Notes: generated by a model from the letters alone, not told the origin. Counted from the first letter of the stretch, positions 22,561 through 34,439 are shown. The stretch is DNA of 64,000 bases from Macrosoma leucophasiata (GCA_036365455.1 JAWQUS010000007.1:15144001-15208000); one strand, 5' to 3'. Made by a program: numbers and translations.

Positions 22561-24051
22561 TTGTTCAAGCATCACAGAAAAACTACCGGATCCGATTACA
22601 ATGAAACTTGGTATGATTATACTTTAACCTTTGGCGCACAACACTGGGTACTTTTTATCCAGGAAAAATGTCTGTTTGTCTGTGTGTTTGTGCACGCTAA
22701 TATCAAAAACTGCTTATTCGATTTGCGAATTTCACTAATATATTGTGGTAAGTTTCACTTAACATTTGGTGTTTGTTTCATGTGAATCGGTTCAGAAATA
22801 AAAAAGTTATGTCAATTTAAAAAATCATATCGAATATTTTTAATCCATTCTGTATCTTAGTTCTATCTTTTAGGGGGTTTTGTACCTAAAAGGTAAAAAT
22901 GTACCCTACGGATAACTAATCCTCCGCTGTCTGTCTATCTGTCCGTCCGTCCGTCTGTCACCAGCCTGTATCTCATAAATAGTGATAGCTAGAAAGCTAA
23001 CATTTACACAAAGTATGTATTTCTGATACCGCTATATGGACAAAATAATTAATTACTAAAAATAAAAAATAAAAATGTTAATGTGTTTTATTTTCGTATA
23101 TGTTTTGCTCGATCATAATAACGGTAGGAAGTAGACGCTTAAAATTTTCACAGAATTTTTAGGTCTTATGTTGAATATTACCTTTCAGAATAAATGTTTA
23201 CATCTATACATCTATATCTATACAATACATACAATACAAATAAATAAAATTGGAGTGTCTGTTTGTAATATAAAAATAAGCGCTTTTTACTAAATGCATA
23301 TGTATGTATACACGGTACATATTATTATAACAAAACAACACTATTTACAATTTTTGTCTGTCTGTCTGTCTGTTTGGCGGGGCTAATCTTGGGAACGGCT
23401 GGACCGATTTTAATGGAACTTTCACTGGCAGATAGCTGATGTAATAAGGAGTAACTTAGGCTACTTTTATCTCCATATATCTATACATACATACATACAT
23501 ACTTACATACAAATAAGTAGAATTTAAGTGTATCCGACTTTGAAGGGACACCCACGGGTAGGTAGCTGATGTAATAAGGAGTAACTTAGGCTACTTTTAT
23601 CTCCATACATCCATACATACATACATACTTACATACAAATAAGTAGAATTGGAGTGTATCCGACTTTGAAGGGACACCCACGGGTAGGTAGCTGATGTAA
23701 TAAGGAGTAACTTAGGCTACTTTTATCTCCATACATCCATAGATACATACATACCTACATACAAATTAATAGAATTTGAGTGTCTCCGATTTTGACGGGA
23801 CTTTCACGGGCAGATAGCTGATGTGATAAGGAGTTACTTAGGCTACTTTTATCTTCATACATACATACATACCTACATACAAATAAATAGAATTTGAGTG
23901 TCTCCGATTTTGACGGGACTTTAATTGGCAGATAGCTGATGTAATAAGGAGTAACTTAGGCTACTTTTATACTAGCTGCGCCCACTTCGTCCGGGTAGAT
24001 ACTGAAAAATCATATTTTTTCTCACGTGGACGAAGTCACGGGCACAACTAG
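22406..24051 (+). mobile_element. Non-autonomous Helitron candidate with internal microsatellites and minisatellite
   Basis: The left end A|TCTATACTTATAATAAAAC resembles the left end of the Helitron at 55260. The right end is GGGCACAACTAG|T. A Helitron is expected to begin TC, end CTAG (CTRR) and insert between A and T, and all of these hold. Inside are GTCT runs at 22530 and 23358, a GTCC/GTCT run at 22930 and five long tandem units. A second possible left end is at about 23206, so this may be two nested elements. Confidence 0.45.
23431..23975. repeat. Minisatellite: five units of 118-130 bp
   Basis: The units start at 23431, 23561, 23687, 23813 and 23931 with (G)(A/G)TAGCTGATGTAATAAGG. They continue AGTAACTTAGGCTACTTTTA, then a CATA tetranucleotide run of variable length, then a GTATCCGACTTTGAAGGGAC-like part. 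The last unit is cut off at the CTAG element end. Confidence 0.9.
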
Positions 24052-24298
24052 TATTGAAATAAAACTAGTTTTCGAATTTATCGCCCGTATGTTAAACTAA
24101 AATGATTATTTAAAATTACAGATTAGATAAACACCTTAAAAAGTTGATGGTTATCGGAGGTACGCAGCAATGCGTCCAGCAATGATATTTAATTAACTGG
24201 ATACATAACTTGCTGAAATTCAGTTAAATTCCCGATAAAATCATTGCGGTTAACCACGAACAATAATAGCTAGCATACCTTTTAGTTATCGTTATCCC

Positions 24299-24349
24299 TA
24301 TTTTGCGAACAACTATACTGAAAATTTTATTTATATTGTTCGCAAAATA
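24299..24349. repeat. Perfect 14-bp inverted repeat
   Basis: TATTTTGCGAACAA (24299-24312) and its complement (24336-24349) with a 23-nt loop. There is no gene next to it. It may be a remnant of a fold-back element. Confidence 0.6.
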
Positions 24350-24930
24350 ATTTGAGCCATACCTTCGCTCGAAGTCTCCTAACCTCTTAATGCGGCCCTA
24401 ATTCAATATGACACATTACTGAAACCTACATTAAGCAGCCCCACTTTCACCATCGCAAGCGAAGGAACTCTAGCACACAGTTTTCTCACTACCTACGTCA
24501 CTAGATACTTCCAGCACCCGTTAGTGTATAGTATAGAAATATTACGGTAAAAATGAAACTGAAGTGGGAACCAAATCTGGCCGTGTGTAGAGGAGCCCAG
24601 CGGACATAAATTTTATTAATCAAGTCCGATGCGGTCCGCTCGCGCGGATTTGGTCGGCGGATTCGGTCCACCGTATCGAATCCGATCGTGTGTTACTACT
24701 CAACATCTTCCCACAAGCTGAAGTTGGTAAATAATAATAAATAGCACAAGAAAATTTCATTCATATTTAAAATGCAATGTCAAAGAGTTGTATTAGTTAA
24801 ATACTTGCATAATATTTAGATCAGATTGTTTTTCAACTAACAAATTCACAAAAAATGACCCTAATAAGTACGAACATTAATCTGTCACGGTAGCTAACGG
24901 CAATGAGAGTAGGAAATGTTATTGTTTTTT

Positions 24931-25210
24931 AGGGTTCCGTACCTCAAAAGAACTGAACCCTTACAGACGTTGTTAGAGATTCAAATGTTACAGCAATAGT
25001 AGCTATATATAATGAAAGAAAACTATCACACTTATGTTGGCCTTGCAAGTTTGCGAGTAACAGTCGACCATATGTATTTTACTCGAAAATTTCGAACAAC
25101 ACCATAAAAATATTTATTTATTTTTTAATTACATTTCTTACTCTGTAAATACACTATACATATACGGAACCCTACACTGCGCGTGGCCCGACACGCACTT
25201 GACCGATTTT
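24931..25210. mobile_element. Dispersed element with AGGGTTCCGT terminal inverted repeats
   Basis: AGGGTTCCGT (24931) is inverted at 25164-25173 (ACGGAACCCT) and followed by TGGCCCGACACGCACTTGAC. Related pieces occur at 47600-47660, 54550 and 59520-59560, so this is a high-copy family. Confidence 0.65.
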
Positions 25211-25439
25211 TTAATATGATTTACAAAAATAATAATCAATAATCCATTTTATGTCACATTCATTTCTACAATACTAATACTCATTTCTTTTACCTGCTGT
25301 AATCATTATATTAACCAAAGACGCTTTTCTTGAACGCTTTTTCTTTCGCTTTCTTTGACGTTTTTCCTGAATTGAATTATAGAAATAGATAAAATATTAC
25401 AAAATATACCTTTAAAAGACCTTATGATTTTAAAAATAA

Positions 25440-25600
25440 ATTTTCATCGTCATCATTTTAACCTAAAGACGTCCAGGCCAAATATTGCCACAACGAACGG
25501 ACCTGGGCCGCCTTCATCCAGCGCTTGCTCGCAACCTTCGTCGGTCCACCTCGTGGGGGACCTGCCTACGCTTCGTCTCACGGTAGGCGGTCGCCATTCG
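25440..25600 (+). repeat. Dispersed repeat fragment related to 21690
   Basis: CATCGTCATCATTTTAACC and AAAGACGTCCAGG are followed by CCTTCGTCGGTCCACCTCGT and GGGGGACCTGCCTACGC, phrases typical of a common lepidopteran repeat. The plus-strand ORF over it is not credible. Confidence 0.65.
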
Positions 25601-26075
25601 ACAAATTTTAATAATTCAGTACATTTGAAACAAATCCCAAAAGAAGTTTTATTTCAATGAGTAGAGCTCAAGAAACACTAAGAACACATGTCTATGTACT
25701 TAAAATTAATTTATTATGAATTTTATTTTTATTGAAATTATAGTTTAATAGTTACATTGCAAATTCTAAATTTTGCATGCCAGTTGGATGTTGGCGAAAC
25801 TACTATTTATTTTGTAACAACAATTCTTTATACACATGTTTATGCAAATAAAGTGATTCGATTTGATTTAAGTCTTAAAATATTAATTTATGGTTATAAA
25901 AACACAGGATACAATATTCGAGGTACCTACATTGAAATTATTAAAAAAATATTGAAAGTTATATTAACTTTTAAATGTCGTTTATATCAAGTTTATCTCA
26001 ATATTCGCTTTACATAATATATAACACATGCCATAAAAATTCACAAAAATTAATAACATAAGTAATCATACTCAC

Positions 26076-26097
26076 TATATTTGTATTGATGATCCAT
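26076..26097 (-). CDS. Nha: NHA/SLC9B gene B, proposed initiator exon (coding part)
   Basis: The candidate start exon encodes MDHQYKY plus one base, ending at the donor A|GTGAGT. The ATG has a good context (AAGAATGG, A at -3 and G at +4). The leftover A joins the AT of the exon at 9432 to make an Asn codon, so the start frame runs straight into the antiporter frame. The 5' UTR would extend to higher coordinates, into a T-rich run on the plus strand. The intron to exon 2 is about 16.6 kb and contains a complete LINE. The support is phase, donor and start context only, because seven residues are too few for a homology judgement. Another start exon remains possible. Confidence 0.5.
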
Positions 26098-26703
26098 TCT
26101 TGGTCAGTCCACATCCACAATTGCAAAAAAAAATAATAATAATAATTCAGATTAATAGACGTACACCCAGATCATTGGATAAGAGAAAAATAATATGAAC
26201 AAGTACGGCGACAACTCGTGCGCAATGCAGAGTAGCTCAATACGCTACCAGTCACGTTGTGGGCCGAATCAATGAATAATATTGTCTTTTGCCACTTGAG
26301 CCTTAAATTGCCTTGCAAAAAGAGTATGCAGTAAATACACGAATACACTAGTTATTTACATACTATATTATTTAAAATAACCAATTCACTAATGCGCGAC
26401 TGGAGAGTTCTTTACTTACCGACAAATAAAACATGGCTTTACTTATTGTTTCAATTGGCTCTATAAATGTGTTTGTAGATTAACGAATTATCAATGTCAA
26501 TGTCTCATATATGTAAGAGTAGTAGAACAGATATGGGGATTTCTAAAGGATAATTTTGGCCGTTTCATCATTAGGATAAAACCTAAATATCCACTAAGCA
26601 GCAGTGACCAAGTAAATTGTTGAAAAACGTTTACATCATATTTGAAATATTATTTTTATTAATACCTCTCATTCAATACATCACACAGTAAACTTTGCAA
26701 AAC

Positions 26704-26989
26704 TTACTGGTGGTGGAGCTCCAGTGAAGGAGCTCACGGGCGTAGGCACCACCGCATTACATAATATACTTGCCGCTAAATGGTTGAGCACTATCGTGTT
26801 CCGGTCAGGAGGTAATGTACGGCTCTGTAATTTCCGGCACAGAGGCATAACACCTAATTCCTCAGGAGTGGCAGTGCATCTGCATTTTGACCTCTGGTCA
26901 TTGTGTGGGTGTCTATAAGCTGCAGTCATCACTTAACATCAATGTGAACTGCACGCTTGTTTGCCACTTTTCATTACATAAAAAAAAAC
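26704..26989 (+). mobile_element. SINE-1, near full-length copy with A tail
   Basis: This is among the most complete copies. It starts ACTGGTGGTGGAGCTCCAGT, passes through ATATACTTGCCGCTAAATGG and GGCACAGAGGCATAACACCT, and ends GCCACTTTTCATTACATA followed by an A run. About 285 bp. I cannot see an A/B box tRNA head, so it may be a retroposed 3' end of a longer LINE. It lies just upstream of the proposed gene B start exon, in the spacer. Confidence 0.85.
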
Positions 26990-27396
26990 TGAGATTGTTT
27001 CTTTAATTTTTTTATAAATCGTTATTTCTCATTCATTTGTGGCGCCCCTATTTAAAAGCCATTGACATGTCCATGTTTAGACTGGTAACTTACATATGAG
27101 TACCAAGTTTTTACTCAACCAGTAGTTTCGAATCGAATGGGCTGTGACAGACGGACAGACAGACACACAGACAAACCATAAAACCCTAAAAAGAGGAAGA
27201 AGCGAGCTTTGGTGAGCCATATCTTGGGAAACTTGGGGCATGTATTACAGTAGTTATGTGTAGAATAGATGTAGGTACTTACTAACTATTTCTTTTTCGC
27301 AGATTTTCGCGAGCTTCGTAAATTGTATGTATTGCAGATATACATATTTGCGGATTTTCTAGCGTACCCATTATTCCGAACTTCTTCACTTACCCT

Positions 27397-27545
27397 CTGC
27401 CTCAGTAGCCTAGTGGTAGCAGGCCACTACTACTACGCTAGGGTCCTGGGTTCGACTCTCGGGGAGGGGATTATCAGAGATAATGGTGTAAAGTTCGTTA
27501 TCTCTGGTTCTCAGTGCCTCGAAGTTTGGTAATGTACCCGGAGAA
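27397..27545 (+). mobile_element. SINE-2, 5' part with clear A and B boxes
   Basis: TGCCTCAGTAGCCTAGTGGT carries the A-box-like stretch and GTCCTGGGTTCGACTCTC the B box of a tRNA-derived RNA polymerase III promoter. The copy is internally deleted and stops at about CCCGGAG. Full-length copies continue about 160 bp further. Confidence 0.8.
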
Positions 27546-27698
27546 GAAAAGGTGGGCGTAGTGTATACGCGAAAAAATCTGCAAATATCATTTCTACAAT
27601 CTACTTTTTTTGTTTTCTTTTAGAAATACCCACTGAAGTTAGTAGCGGAATGTGTCGAGGTGGATTCTGCTTGTTGCCTTTTATTGATGTTCTTTTTC

Positions 27699-27860
27699 TT
27701 CATCATCCTCACCATCACCTCCGAAAGACGTCCACAGCTAGACAAAAACATCCCTGTAAGGGGGGAATATACCATAATCACCACGCTCGACAAACAGATT
27801 GGCCAGAGCAGTGTCGGCAGTTTTAACGTGGGATACTGCTGCCCATCCGGCGTTATTATA
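27699..27860 (+). repeat. Dispersed repeat fragment (GACGTCCACAGCT family)
   Basis: CTCCGAAAGACGTCCACAG and GGGATACTGCTGCCCATCCG phrases occur. It is related to 3310-3440 and 21690. Non-coding. Confidence 0.6.
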
Positions 27861-28550
27861 CTTACTGCTCTCTGTTGATTTCACCGTCATTGTTCAATTT
27901 ACTGAATGCACTAGCGGAAAAAAAATCTACTTCATTAATGGGTGATGTGATCATCACATCCCGCAGTATGATGTATTAGGACTTAATAAAAGCAGTAGGT
28001 ATTTAATGTGGTCTAATCAGAAATTAGAGACAAATCCTAAAATATAATGTCTATTCATGAGACACAACTGTCATATAAATTCTACGGACCCTAGTGATAT
28101 AGTTGTCTTAAATTTTTAAATCCTTGTCATCGCATTTTGTAATCTTTGATTTACTTAAGGAAAAGTTGTCAAGGGTAAATAAAGTAAAGTGAACGACGAA
28201 TTTTGACTACAAAATAAATTATCTTTTCCAGGGAAGCAAGGCCATTTTACTCTACATAATTTACAAAACAGCCAACGATTTACTACGTGCATGTCAATTT
28301 TTATTAGTTTCAATGAAGCCTGTCTTTATAAACTCAAAAGTTTGTTACAAACCATCATCAAATACAGTACTCAACAATTAACACGAAGTTCTTTGCGACA
28401 ACTAGTCTTTCTATGAGATTCACGTTTTTACGTTGACGAAGAAGTATCCCTTATAAAGGTTACCTCCGACCAAGCTACAAGTACGTGGGGACCAGCGGAA
28501 TTACGTGACATAATCACCTTGACACTGTCAAACGCATATTTTTATCAAGT

Positions 28551-28665
28551 ACTAGCTGACCCGGCAAACTTCGTATTGCCTCAGAATGAAATAATGTGTC
28601 ACAGGTTTGATATATACGGACTATTTGTATGGAAAAACAAAATTGAGGTTTTTAATATTTCCTGA
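28551..28665 (+). mobile_element. ACTAGCTGACCCGGCAAACTT-ended element, left part
   Basis: ACTAGCTGACCCGGCAAACT and the following GTATTGCCTCAGAATGAAAT, to ATACAAAAC-like sequence. The same element is present in reverse at 41903-42119. High-copy family; no coding capacity. Confidence 0.65.
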
Positions 28666-29832
28666 CTCAACTATATAAATACATATTTAATGGGCATTAT
28701 ATCAAATGCGTTCTAATTACATAAATACCTACTTGATACTATACTAATGAGTGCAATCTTATTATTATGTATTCAAAAAAAATTTAAAGTCAACTCATCG
28801 TCTACTTTTGTGGGAGATAATATATCCTCAAAAGGAGTATTTAAGAAAGGTGTTTCATTAATTTAAGTTCAAGGTGCACTAATTAACTATTGGTAACAAT
28901 GAGTATGAACACACTTGCTCCGGATTAGGAAAAGACTCAAATTTACACTATATTTGGGAGTGTAATCATCAAAGTCATAACTCCGAAATAATAAGGTTAC
29001 ATTTTAAAGTTTCCCACGTAATGAACAACATTGAAAGGTTCACCACGTTAGGTGTAATCTAATGAAACCTTGTGAATTTTTGTGATGTTATATTTGAGAA
29101 ATATCACAAAACAAAGGTAGGTATTACTTTTTACATGTGATGGTGTCTTACCTTTATGAACATTGAATGGATTTTATTGCTCTTGTTAAATGACACCGCA
29201 TGTCGATGTACATCACATGATTGATTGCCGTAACAACAGGAATTTTTAATCATTTTTCCTTAGTCATTCTTCCTCGCAGGTCTTCCTCCAAGAATGTGAA
29301 TAGATTTAGAGTCCTCAATCAAAAAGTACTTACTTTTTTGACCACATTATTTCAGCAGTCTCCGGCAAGGATGTATTAGGTGTCATTCGATTCATAATAG
29401 TATAATAGGAACATAACAAGATATTTTTTGAGATGAAGTTATTGAGATATATTATTATACAGTACGTGCAAACCTTAAATGCGTCCGTGAAGATTGTTAC
29501 AAGTCTAAAGAAGGTTATTTCTTCCCCCACGAGACGAAAATGTGGTATTAGTTCGCTTTCATCAGGCCAACATTGAAACCCCCTTTCTGTCTCATCTGTG
29601 TGGTCGTCGCTAGCTAAGAGATTGGCATTTAAGTTTGGCGCGTATACTCGTATACTTTATGTACAAAGTTATTTACGAAAAACAAAACCTCCTCGTTTTA
29701 GCAATAGAGGGCTTAGGACAAATAATCAGCTGTTATCTACACTGCTAATAAGTGTTTCCAAATATAAAAATAAGTGCTCCTACTATAGGTTCCTAAAGAA
29801 GATTCTTCATCTTCTCGTGTCAGCAGTTCGAT

Positions 29833-30115
29833 TTAAATTTTATTGGCCCAATATTTCGCCACAATTATTGCTGCGTCGTTTGCAGTTCTTAGATCTTCCA
29901 AAGTACAAGATCTGAGGCAAAGCAGGCATTGGAGCATGTGTTCCATGGTTTGAGCAATGGCTCCACAGTCACAACGCTCCACAGTGCGGAAAGATGAAAC
30001 CCCAGTTGCACAAGTTTTGTCTGTAACGGTTACCTGAGTGCGGAGTCGGTTAAGTGATCTCCAGATCGGCCGTTGCAGATCGTGACCTGGGAGGACCTCT
30101 TTATTATTTAATGAT
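29833..30115 (-). pseudogene. Non-LTR retrotransposon, C-terminal fragment
   Basis: The minus-strand frame reads PGHDLQRPIWRSLNRLRTQV, ERCDCGAIAQTMEHMLQC and TANDAAIIVAKYWANKI. The pattern W-x-x-LNRLRT with CDCG-x-x-x-QTxxHxxxxC is the C-terminal cysteine/histidine region of many insect non-LTR elements. It is 5'-truncated. It joins directly to the SINE-1 copy at 30115. Confidence 0.75.
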
Positions 30116-30332
30116 AGTGGCAAACAAGCATGCAGTTCACATTGATGTTAAGTGATGACTGCAGCCTATAGACAAAGACCATAGGTCAAAATGCAGATGC
30201 GTTACCACTTCTGAGGTTTAAGGTGTTATGCCTCTGTGCCGGAAATTACAGGGCCACCATTACCATACCATATTACCACCTGACCGGAACACGATGGTGC
30301 TGAATATTACCATTTAGCGGCAAGTATATTAG
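30115..30332 (-). mobile_element. SINE-1 copy, reverse orientation
   Basis: GTGGCAAACAAGCATGCAGT to CCATTTAGCGGCAAGTATAT. The last approximately 70 bp (CTACCACCAGT end) is missing. The short duplicated CCATTACCATACCATATTAC shows local slippage. Confidence 0.85.
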
Positions 30333-30831
30333 TAGTTTATTCTTCTCGCAGATTTGCGAGGGTGGGGATTGTTTTGATGATAAAGAAAATCTATATATAT
30401 ATATTTAAAACAAAATTAGTGAAAAATGTACTCCAATGTATGTAGATACAAACTGAGGAGAATAAATGAAAACAGATGTGGCTTAACATATTTTATTACA
30501 TGTCTATGTACCGAAAAGATTCGAAATCGTTATTTCTTCCATTATCGGTCGACTGGGCCGACGATACGGTTGTGACGCGGTAGTTATCTGTAATAAAATG
30601 AGTTCATTCAAAAATCGTCAAATTCAGCAATGTCAAAGTACCTAAAATATAAATATTTATAAATATATCATTAAGGCTACATATTCCAGAACGAGTAAGG
30701 AGACATGGCAGTTATGTTTTGGGTTTCATGAAATAGTTGAGGTCAGGCGAGCTTATTGGCATGTCTTTAGAACAATGGAATTATCCAAATCTGTAGAGGC
30801 GTTTTCAAATTATCGATGAACATAGATCATA

Positions 30832-30950
30832 AGTGATGACTGCAGCCTATAGACACCCACACAAAGACCAAAGGTCAAAATGCAGATGCGTTGCCACCCC
30901 TGAGACTAGTTATTAGGTCTCTGTGATAATTATAACATTAAGATTAAAAG
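30832..30950 (-). mobile_element. SINE-1 fragment
   Basis: GTGATGACTGCAGCCTATAG to GGTCTCTGTGATAATTATAA, the middle of the family. It belongs to the GTGATAGTTAT subfamily. Confidence 0.8.
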
Positions 30951-31203
30951 GGGACTGAATAATTCTATAATTTCCCCATAGTATCTATTGCCAGAGGTCT
31001 CAAAATGTATTGTTATACCTATCCGTCTCAATAATAACAAGCTAATATTAATTACTCAGGCATTTCATGGCAGTAATTACAGGTCGACTCAGGAAATATA
31101 AATTGAATTTTAAGCTGTGTACGTACTTCTATCATTCGATTATGAAAAAATAACATACAATTAAAACAAGAAAAGAACGTAGCTGACATATGACGTCACC
31201 CAC

Positions 31204-31209
31204 TTTATT
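31204..31209 (-). promoter_or_regulatory. AATAAA polyadenylation signal of gene A
   Basis: AATAAA on the minus strand lies about 48 nt after the gene A stop codon and is followed by GT-rich sequence. This would make a very short 3' UTR. The motif is common by chance in AT-rich DNA; its place just after the stop is the main support. Confidence 0.5.
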
Positions 31210-31256
31210 AATGGAAGTTGATTGATTAATTAACTTAAGGAGGATAAAAAGCTTAT

Positions 31257-31454
31257 TCACCGACCCTCGGGAGCAATTTTGGAGTCTTGCGATAGTAGTA
31301 TGGGGCCGCAGACGGTCGTGAGGACCGATCCCAAGGTTGTGGCAATGAGAATGGCGATGACAATTATGTTCGAGTGTTGTGCCGCTATTCGTCTGTCTTC
31401 GTCTGTAGCTCCGTCCTTCCAGAGTGAGTCTGCGGCTACACGCACCAGCACTGC
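31257..31454 (-). CDS. Nha: NHA/SLC9B Na+/H+ antiporter gene A, last coding exon with stop
   Basis: The exon starts after TTTTTAG|GCAGTG and encodes 65 codons followed by TGA. Joined in phase 0 to 52968-53132 it reads ...WIPKAIVE-AVLVRVAADSLW..., which is the W-x-PKAxVxA region that opens the C-terminal part of NHA/SLC9B proteins. The hydrophilic stretch DEDRRIAAQHS is followed by a final helix (IIVIAILIATTLGSVLTTVC) and GPILLS, also typical of the family's C-terminal end. The cytosolic tail is short. With the stop present, this ends gene A and separates it from gene B, whose proposed start lies about 5 kb further along the minus strand. Confidence 0.87.
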   Translation of the reverse strand, partial: AVLVRVAADSLWKDGATDEDRRIAAQHSNIIVIAILIATTLGSVLTTVCGPILLSQDSKIAPEGR

Positions 31455-32167
31455 CTAAAAACAATCCATAATAACATTAAAACAATATGAAATTAAATCT
31501 GTGTCTGTTATGTTCTCAAATCACTGAGCTGTAGCGATGGCAATTAATGCTATTTCTCGTAAATTTCATTAGCATGCTAATTGCTATTTCAATGCTATTT
31601 GCTAATATGGTAATAATTGATACCTAATGAAGTATATATATATATTTATACAATATGATTTCTGTTTAAATAATAACCTGCGAAAATTTTAAATTAATGA
31701 ATGTTAAAGGGTGCCACAAGAGCGCACATGGCCCCGCGGCTGGTGTAGATCATAGGCGATCTACTCGGTTAAGCATTTCGGGAGCGGTCGGGTGTGTGAT
31801 GGGTAAATTATTTTGAGAAAGTAGCAATGTAAGGGAATAACACTAGCAGTCGCACCTATAATTAAGGAGTCTTGTATTAACACAATGTAACCAACTAGTG
31901 GGCCTAATTCTGCAAATGTAATAATTAGTCGAAATTTTAATTGGATTGCGATTGAAACGCTCCGTTGTCTTGCTCTATATGTATAAGCTGCGCGCACAGG
32001 TTAAAGCAAGACAGCAAAGCGAAGCCCCAGGACAATAGCGCAAGACATAATTTATATACCTCTTGCACTTTAAAACCTAAGATATTTGCAATAACAAATT
32101 TCAGAACATCATCAAAAAATTCATCAAAATAGTCCAATAACAGTTGCTTGCATTTCTAGTTTAGGCA

Positions 32168-32453
32168 TTTTTTTTTATGGCTTGGAAGTGGTAAACACGT
32201 ATGCAGTTCACATTGATGTTAAGTGATGACTGCAGCCTATAGTCACCCACACAAAGACCAAGGTCAAAATGTAGATGCGTTACCACTCCTGTGGCCTAAG
32301 GTGTTATGCCTCTGTGCCCGAAATTACAGGGCCGTACATTACCACCTGACTGAAACATGATAGTTCTAAACATCCATTTAGCGGCAAGTTTATTAGTTAA
32401 TGCGGTGGTACCTACGCCCGCGAGCTCCGTCACTGGAGCTCTACCACCAGTAA
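32168..32453 (-). mobile_element. SINE-1, near full-length copy, reverse orientation
   Basis: It starts with a T run (the A tail reversed), then TATGGCTTGGAAGTGGTAAA, and runs through the complete family to CTCTACCACCAGTAAA. A good reference copy for length (about 285 bp). Confidence 0.88.
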
Positions 32454-33394
32454 ACAGCAGTTACAGCATACAGTGTGTGTCCTCCGTAAAATAACGGTAG
32501 TCCGTTTTGCGAGAGGCCACTTAGAACATGATTCGATTAAAATCTCTTTCATGAATACCACAACGACCTTTGATCATATTAGGAATTTGTTTGTATTGCT
32601 TTTCAACACAAAGAAATAAACATTTTTTTCGTTTCAGAAAAATTGTATTCTATTATATAAAATTAGAATCGGTTTGAGTTCTGGTTTATTATGATTAATA
32701 AAAAAAAATGTATTTCCACATTTTTATTCCGATCTTGATTTAAGGCATGGAGTGATTCTGAAAAGGGATCTAAGGCATAAATAAATTATTGTATATGTTT
32801 CATTTGCAATGGAAACGTACAGGATGAGGGGATTTCTCTGAAGTTTTAATGAGTGAAGCAAATAATGGAAGTTTTTATAGCCGGTAATTGCGTGCGTATT
32901 ACATACACTGAATTGTGAAATGCTATAACACTGGCCTTTTTTTATAGACCACGGGCCACGCGCAATGTACCATTTCTCATTACATTTTATAAGGTGATCA
33001 ACTATTGCTCGTAAATTTGTTAAGCTTACTTAGCGGTTAGTAATTTACCTTTAAATACCTACTATTTATTACAGTCGTCATTTTATAAATTTCAGCTTTC
33101 TAGTATAAAGAGTCTCTGAGCTAAACTGAGGACGCACGGACGGACATGGCGAAACTATACCTAAAGCGAACCCTTCTAGGCGTTCCTACCAAAATAAAAA
33201 TCGAGTCCAAAATAAAATATACCAATAAATTTACATAACCTAAGCCTTGGCTAAAATGAAAACCATTAGGCTTCGGGCTGAGATGACATATCCGCAGATC
33301 TGTGGAAAAGCCTATCTTAATCAACTACCACACCAGAAAACAGAATATATGAAATGTATGTTCAGTGAAAAAACTACCGAACACCCTATTTGCA

Positions 33395-33520
33395 TTCAGA
33401 CTCAGAATCAGAATCAGAAATTCATTTATTCATTTAGGGTGACAGGCACCTCTTATGACACGTCAAAAAATAAAATGTATAGGTGGTATGGGTGTTGATA
33501 AATTGGATCAACACCCATAC
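33395..33520 (-). mobile_element. LINE 3' end with (TCTGAT)n tail, fragment
   Basis: CAGACTCAGAATCAGAATCA, then TTCATTTAGGGTGACAGGC and ACCTCTTATGACACGTCAAA. The same 3' UTR is attached to coding sequence at 63119-64000, which identifies this as the tail of that LINE family. The tail is a hexamer repeat, not poly(A). Confidence 0.7.
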
Positions 33521-33527
33521 TACCAGT

Positions 33528-34120
33528 AAAAATATTTAAATACGTAGGCTCCATGCTATGCTGCAAACAGTGCAAACATAGACTGATGTGATCCCCAGGA
33601 TTAGTACCGCATAGCTGAAGCGGCGTTCTTTAACTGGCGTACTCTGTAATCCCTGTATGCCAATAAATACTAAAGGCTAAGTTTATAAAACGGTAATTTG
33701 TCCGGAGTTAATTTACGGTTCAGAATGTTGGACAGTCAAGAAGGACACATAAAAATATTTAAATACGTAGGCTCCATGCTCTGCTGCAAAGAGTGCAAAC
33801 ATAGACGCTGATGTGATCCTCAGGATTAGTACCGCATAGTTGAAGCGGCGTTGGTTAACTGGCATACTCTGTTATCCCTGTATGCCTATAAATATTAAAG
33901 GCTAAGTTTATAAAACGGCAATTTGTCCGGAGCTAATTTACGGTTCAGAATGTTGGACAGTCAAGAAGGACACACGATCAAAAAGCTCACACATCAAAAA
34001 TAAATATGATACTTAAGGCAAGAGGAGTAACCAGACTAGATGCAATGAACATATAAGAGGCAGTTGCAAAGCAGCACTAATTGTATGGCCATATCTAAAG
34101 ACTACGAGCAACAATCCAAT
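33528..34120 (+). pseudogene. RTE-like reverse transcriptase fragment with internal 223-bp tandem duplication
   Basis: The unit starting AAAAATATTTAAATACGTAG occurs at 33528 and again at 33751 with few changes. The translated pieces include FKYVGSML, EAAFFNWRT, YGSECWTVKK and, after the second unit, ARGVTRLDAMN. These are the order of motifs at the C-terminal end of RTE-type reverse transcriptases. Frameshifts and stops make it non-functional. Confidence 0.7.
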
Positions 34121-34239
34121 TATTTATTTGCATTCCGCTATGGTAGTTTTGATGGAAAATAAAATAACATTTTCTGTATCACATTACGGAAACGTTTGGA
34201 GTGGAGAGACTGTTCATAGCAAAATTATTTTTATTAATA

Positions 34240-34400
34240 GGTTAGGTAAGCAGATCACGTTGTCCAGATAGATTAGGGGCCTATAATTTCTGGCACAGAG
34301 GCGTAACACCTTACGCCTCAGGAGTGGCAACGCATCTACATTGAAATTCCTACTTTCATGTAGATGTTTATAGGTTACAGTATTACTTGTCATCATAAAC
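34240..34400 (+). mobile_element. SINE-1 copy, diverged
   Basis: TTTCTGGCACAGAGGCGTAA and CTCAGGAGTGGCAACGCATC are recognisable. The flanks have decayed. Confidence 0.7.
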
Positions 34401-34439
34401 AAAACCAAAGACGAACGTAATGATGATAACAATGACACA

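Larger units (their letters stand above)
26098..31203. other. Spacer between gene A end and gene B start
   Basis: It contains the gene B 5' UTR and promoter, which I cannot delimit, and repeat fragments at 26704, 27397, 27699, 28551, 29833, 30115 and 30832. Between these, 28665-29300 shows nothing I can name. There is no other coding exon supported here. Confidence 0.6.

Noticed and set aside
23340..23975. CRISPR-like array of spaced repeats
   Set aside because: Units are 118-130 bp head to tail with a microsatellite inside. There are no unique spacers, and this is eukaryotic DNA.
29330..29530. Candidate first exon of gene B on the minus strand, with ATG (MNRMTPNTSLPETAEIMW) and a GTAAGT donor
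   Set aside because: It ends in phase 2, while the next known exon (9432-9495) needs phase 1. Joining them makes an immediate stop. The ATG at 26097 fits the phase. It may still be a chance site or part of another transcript.
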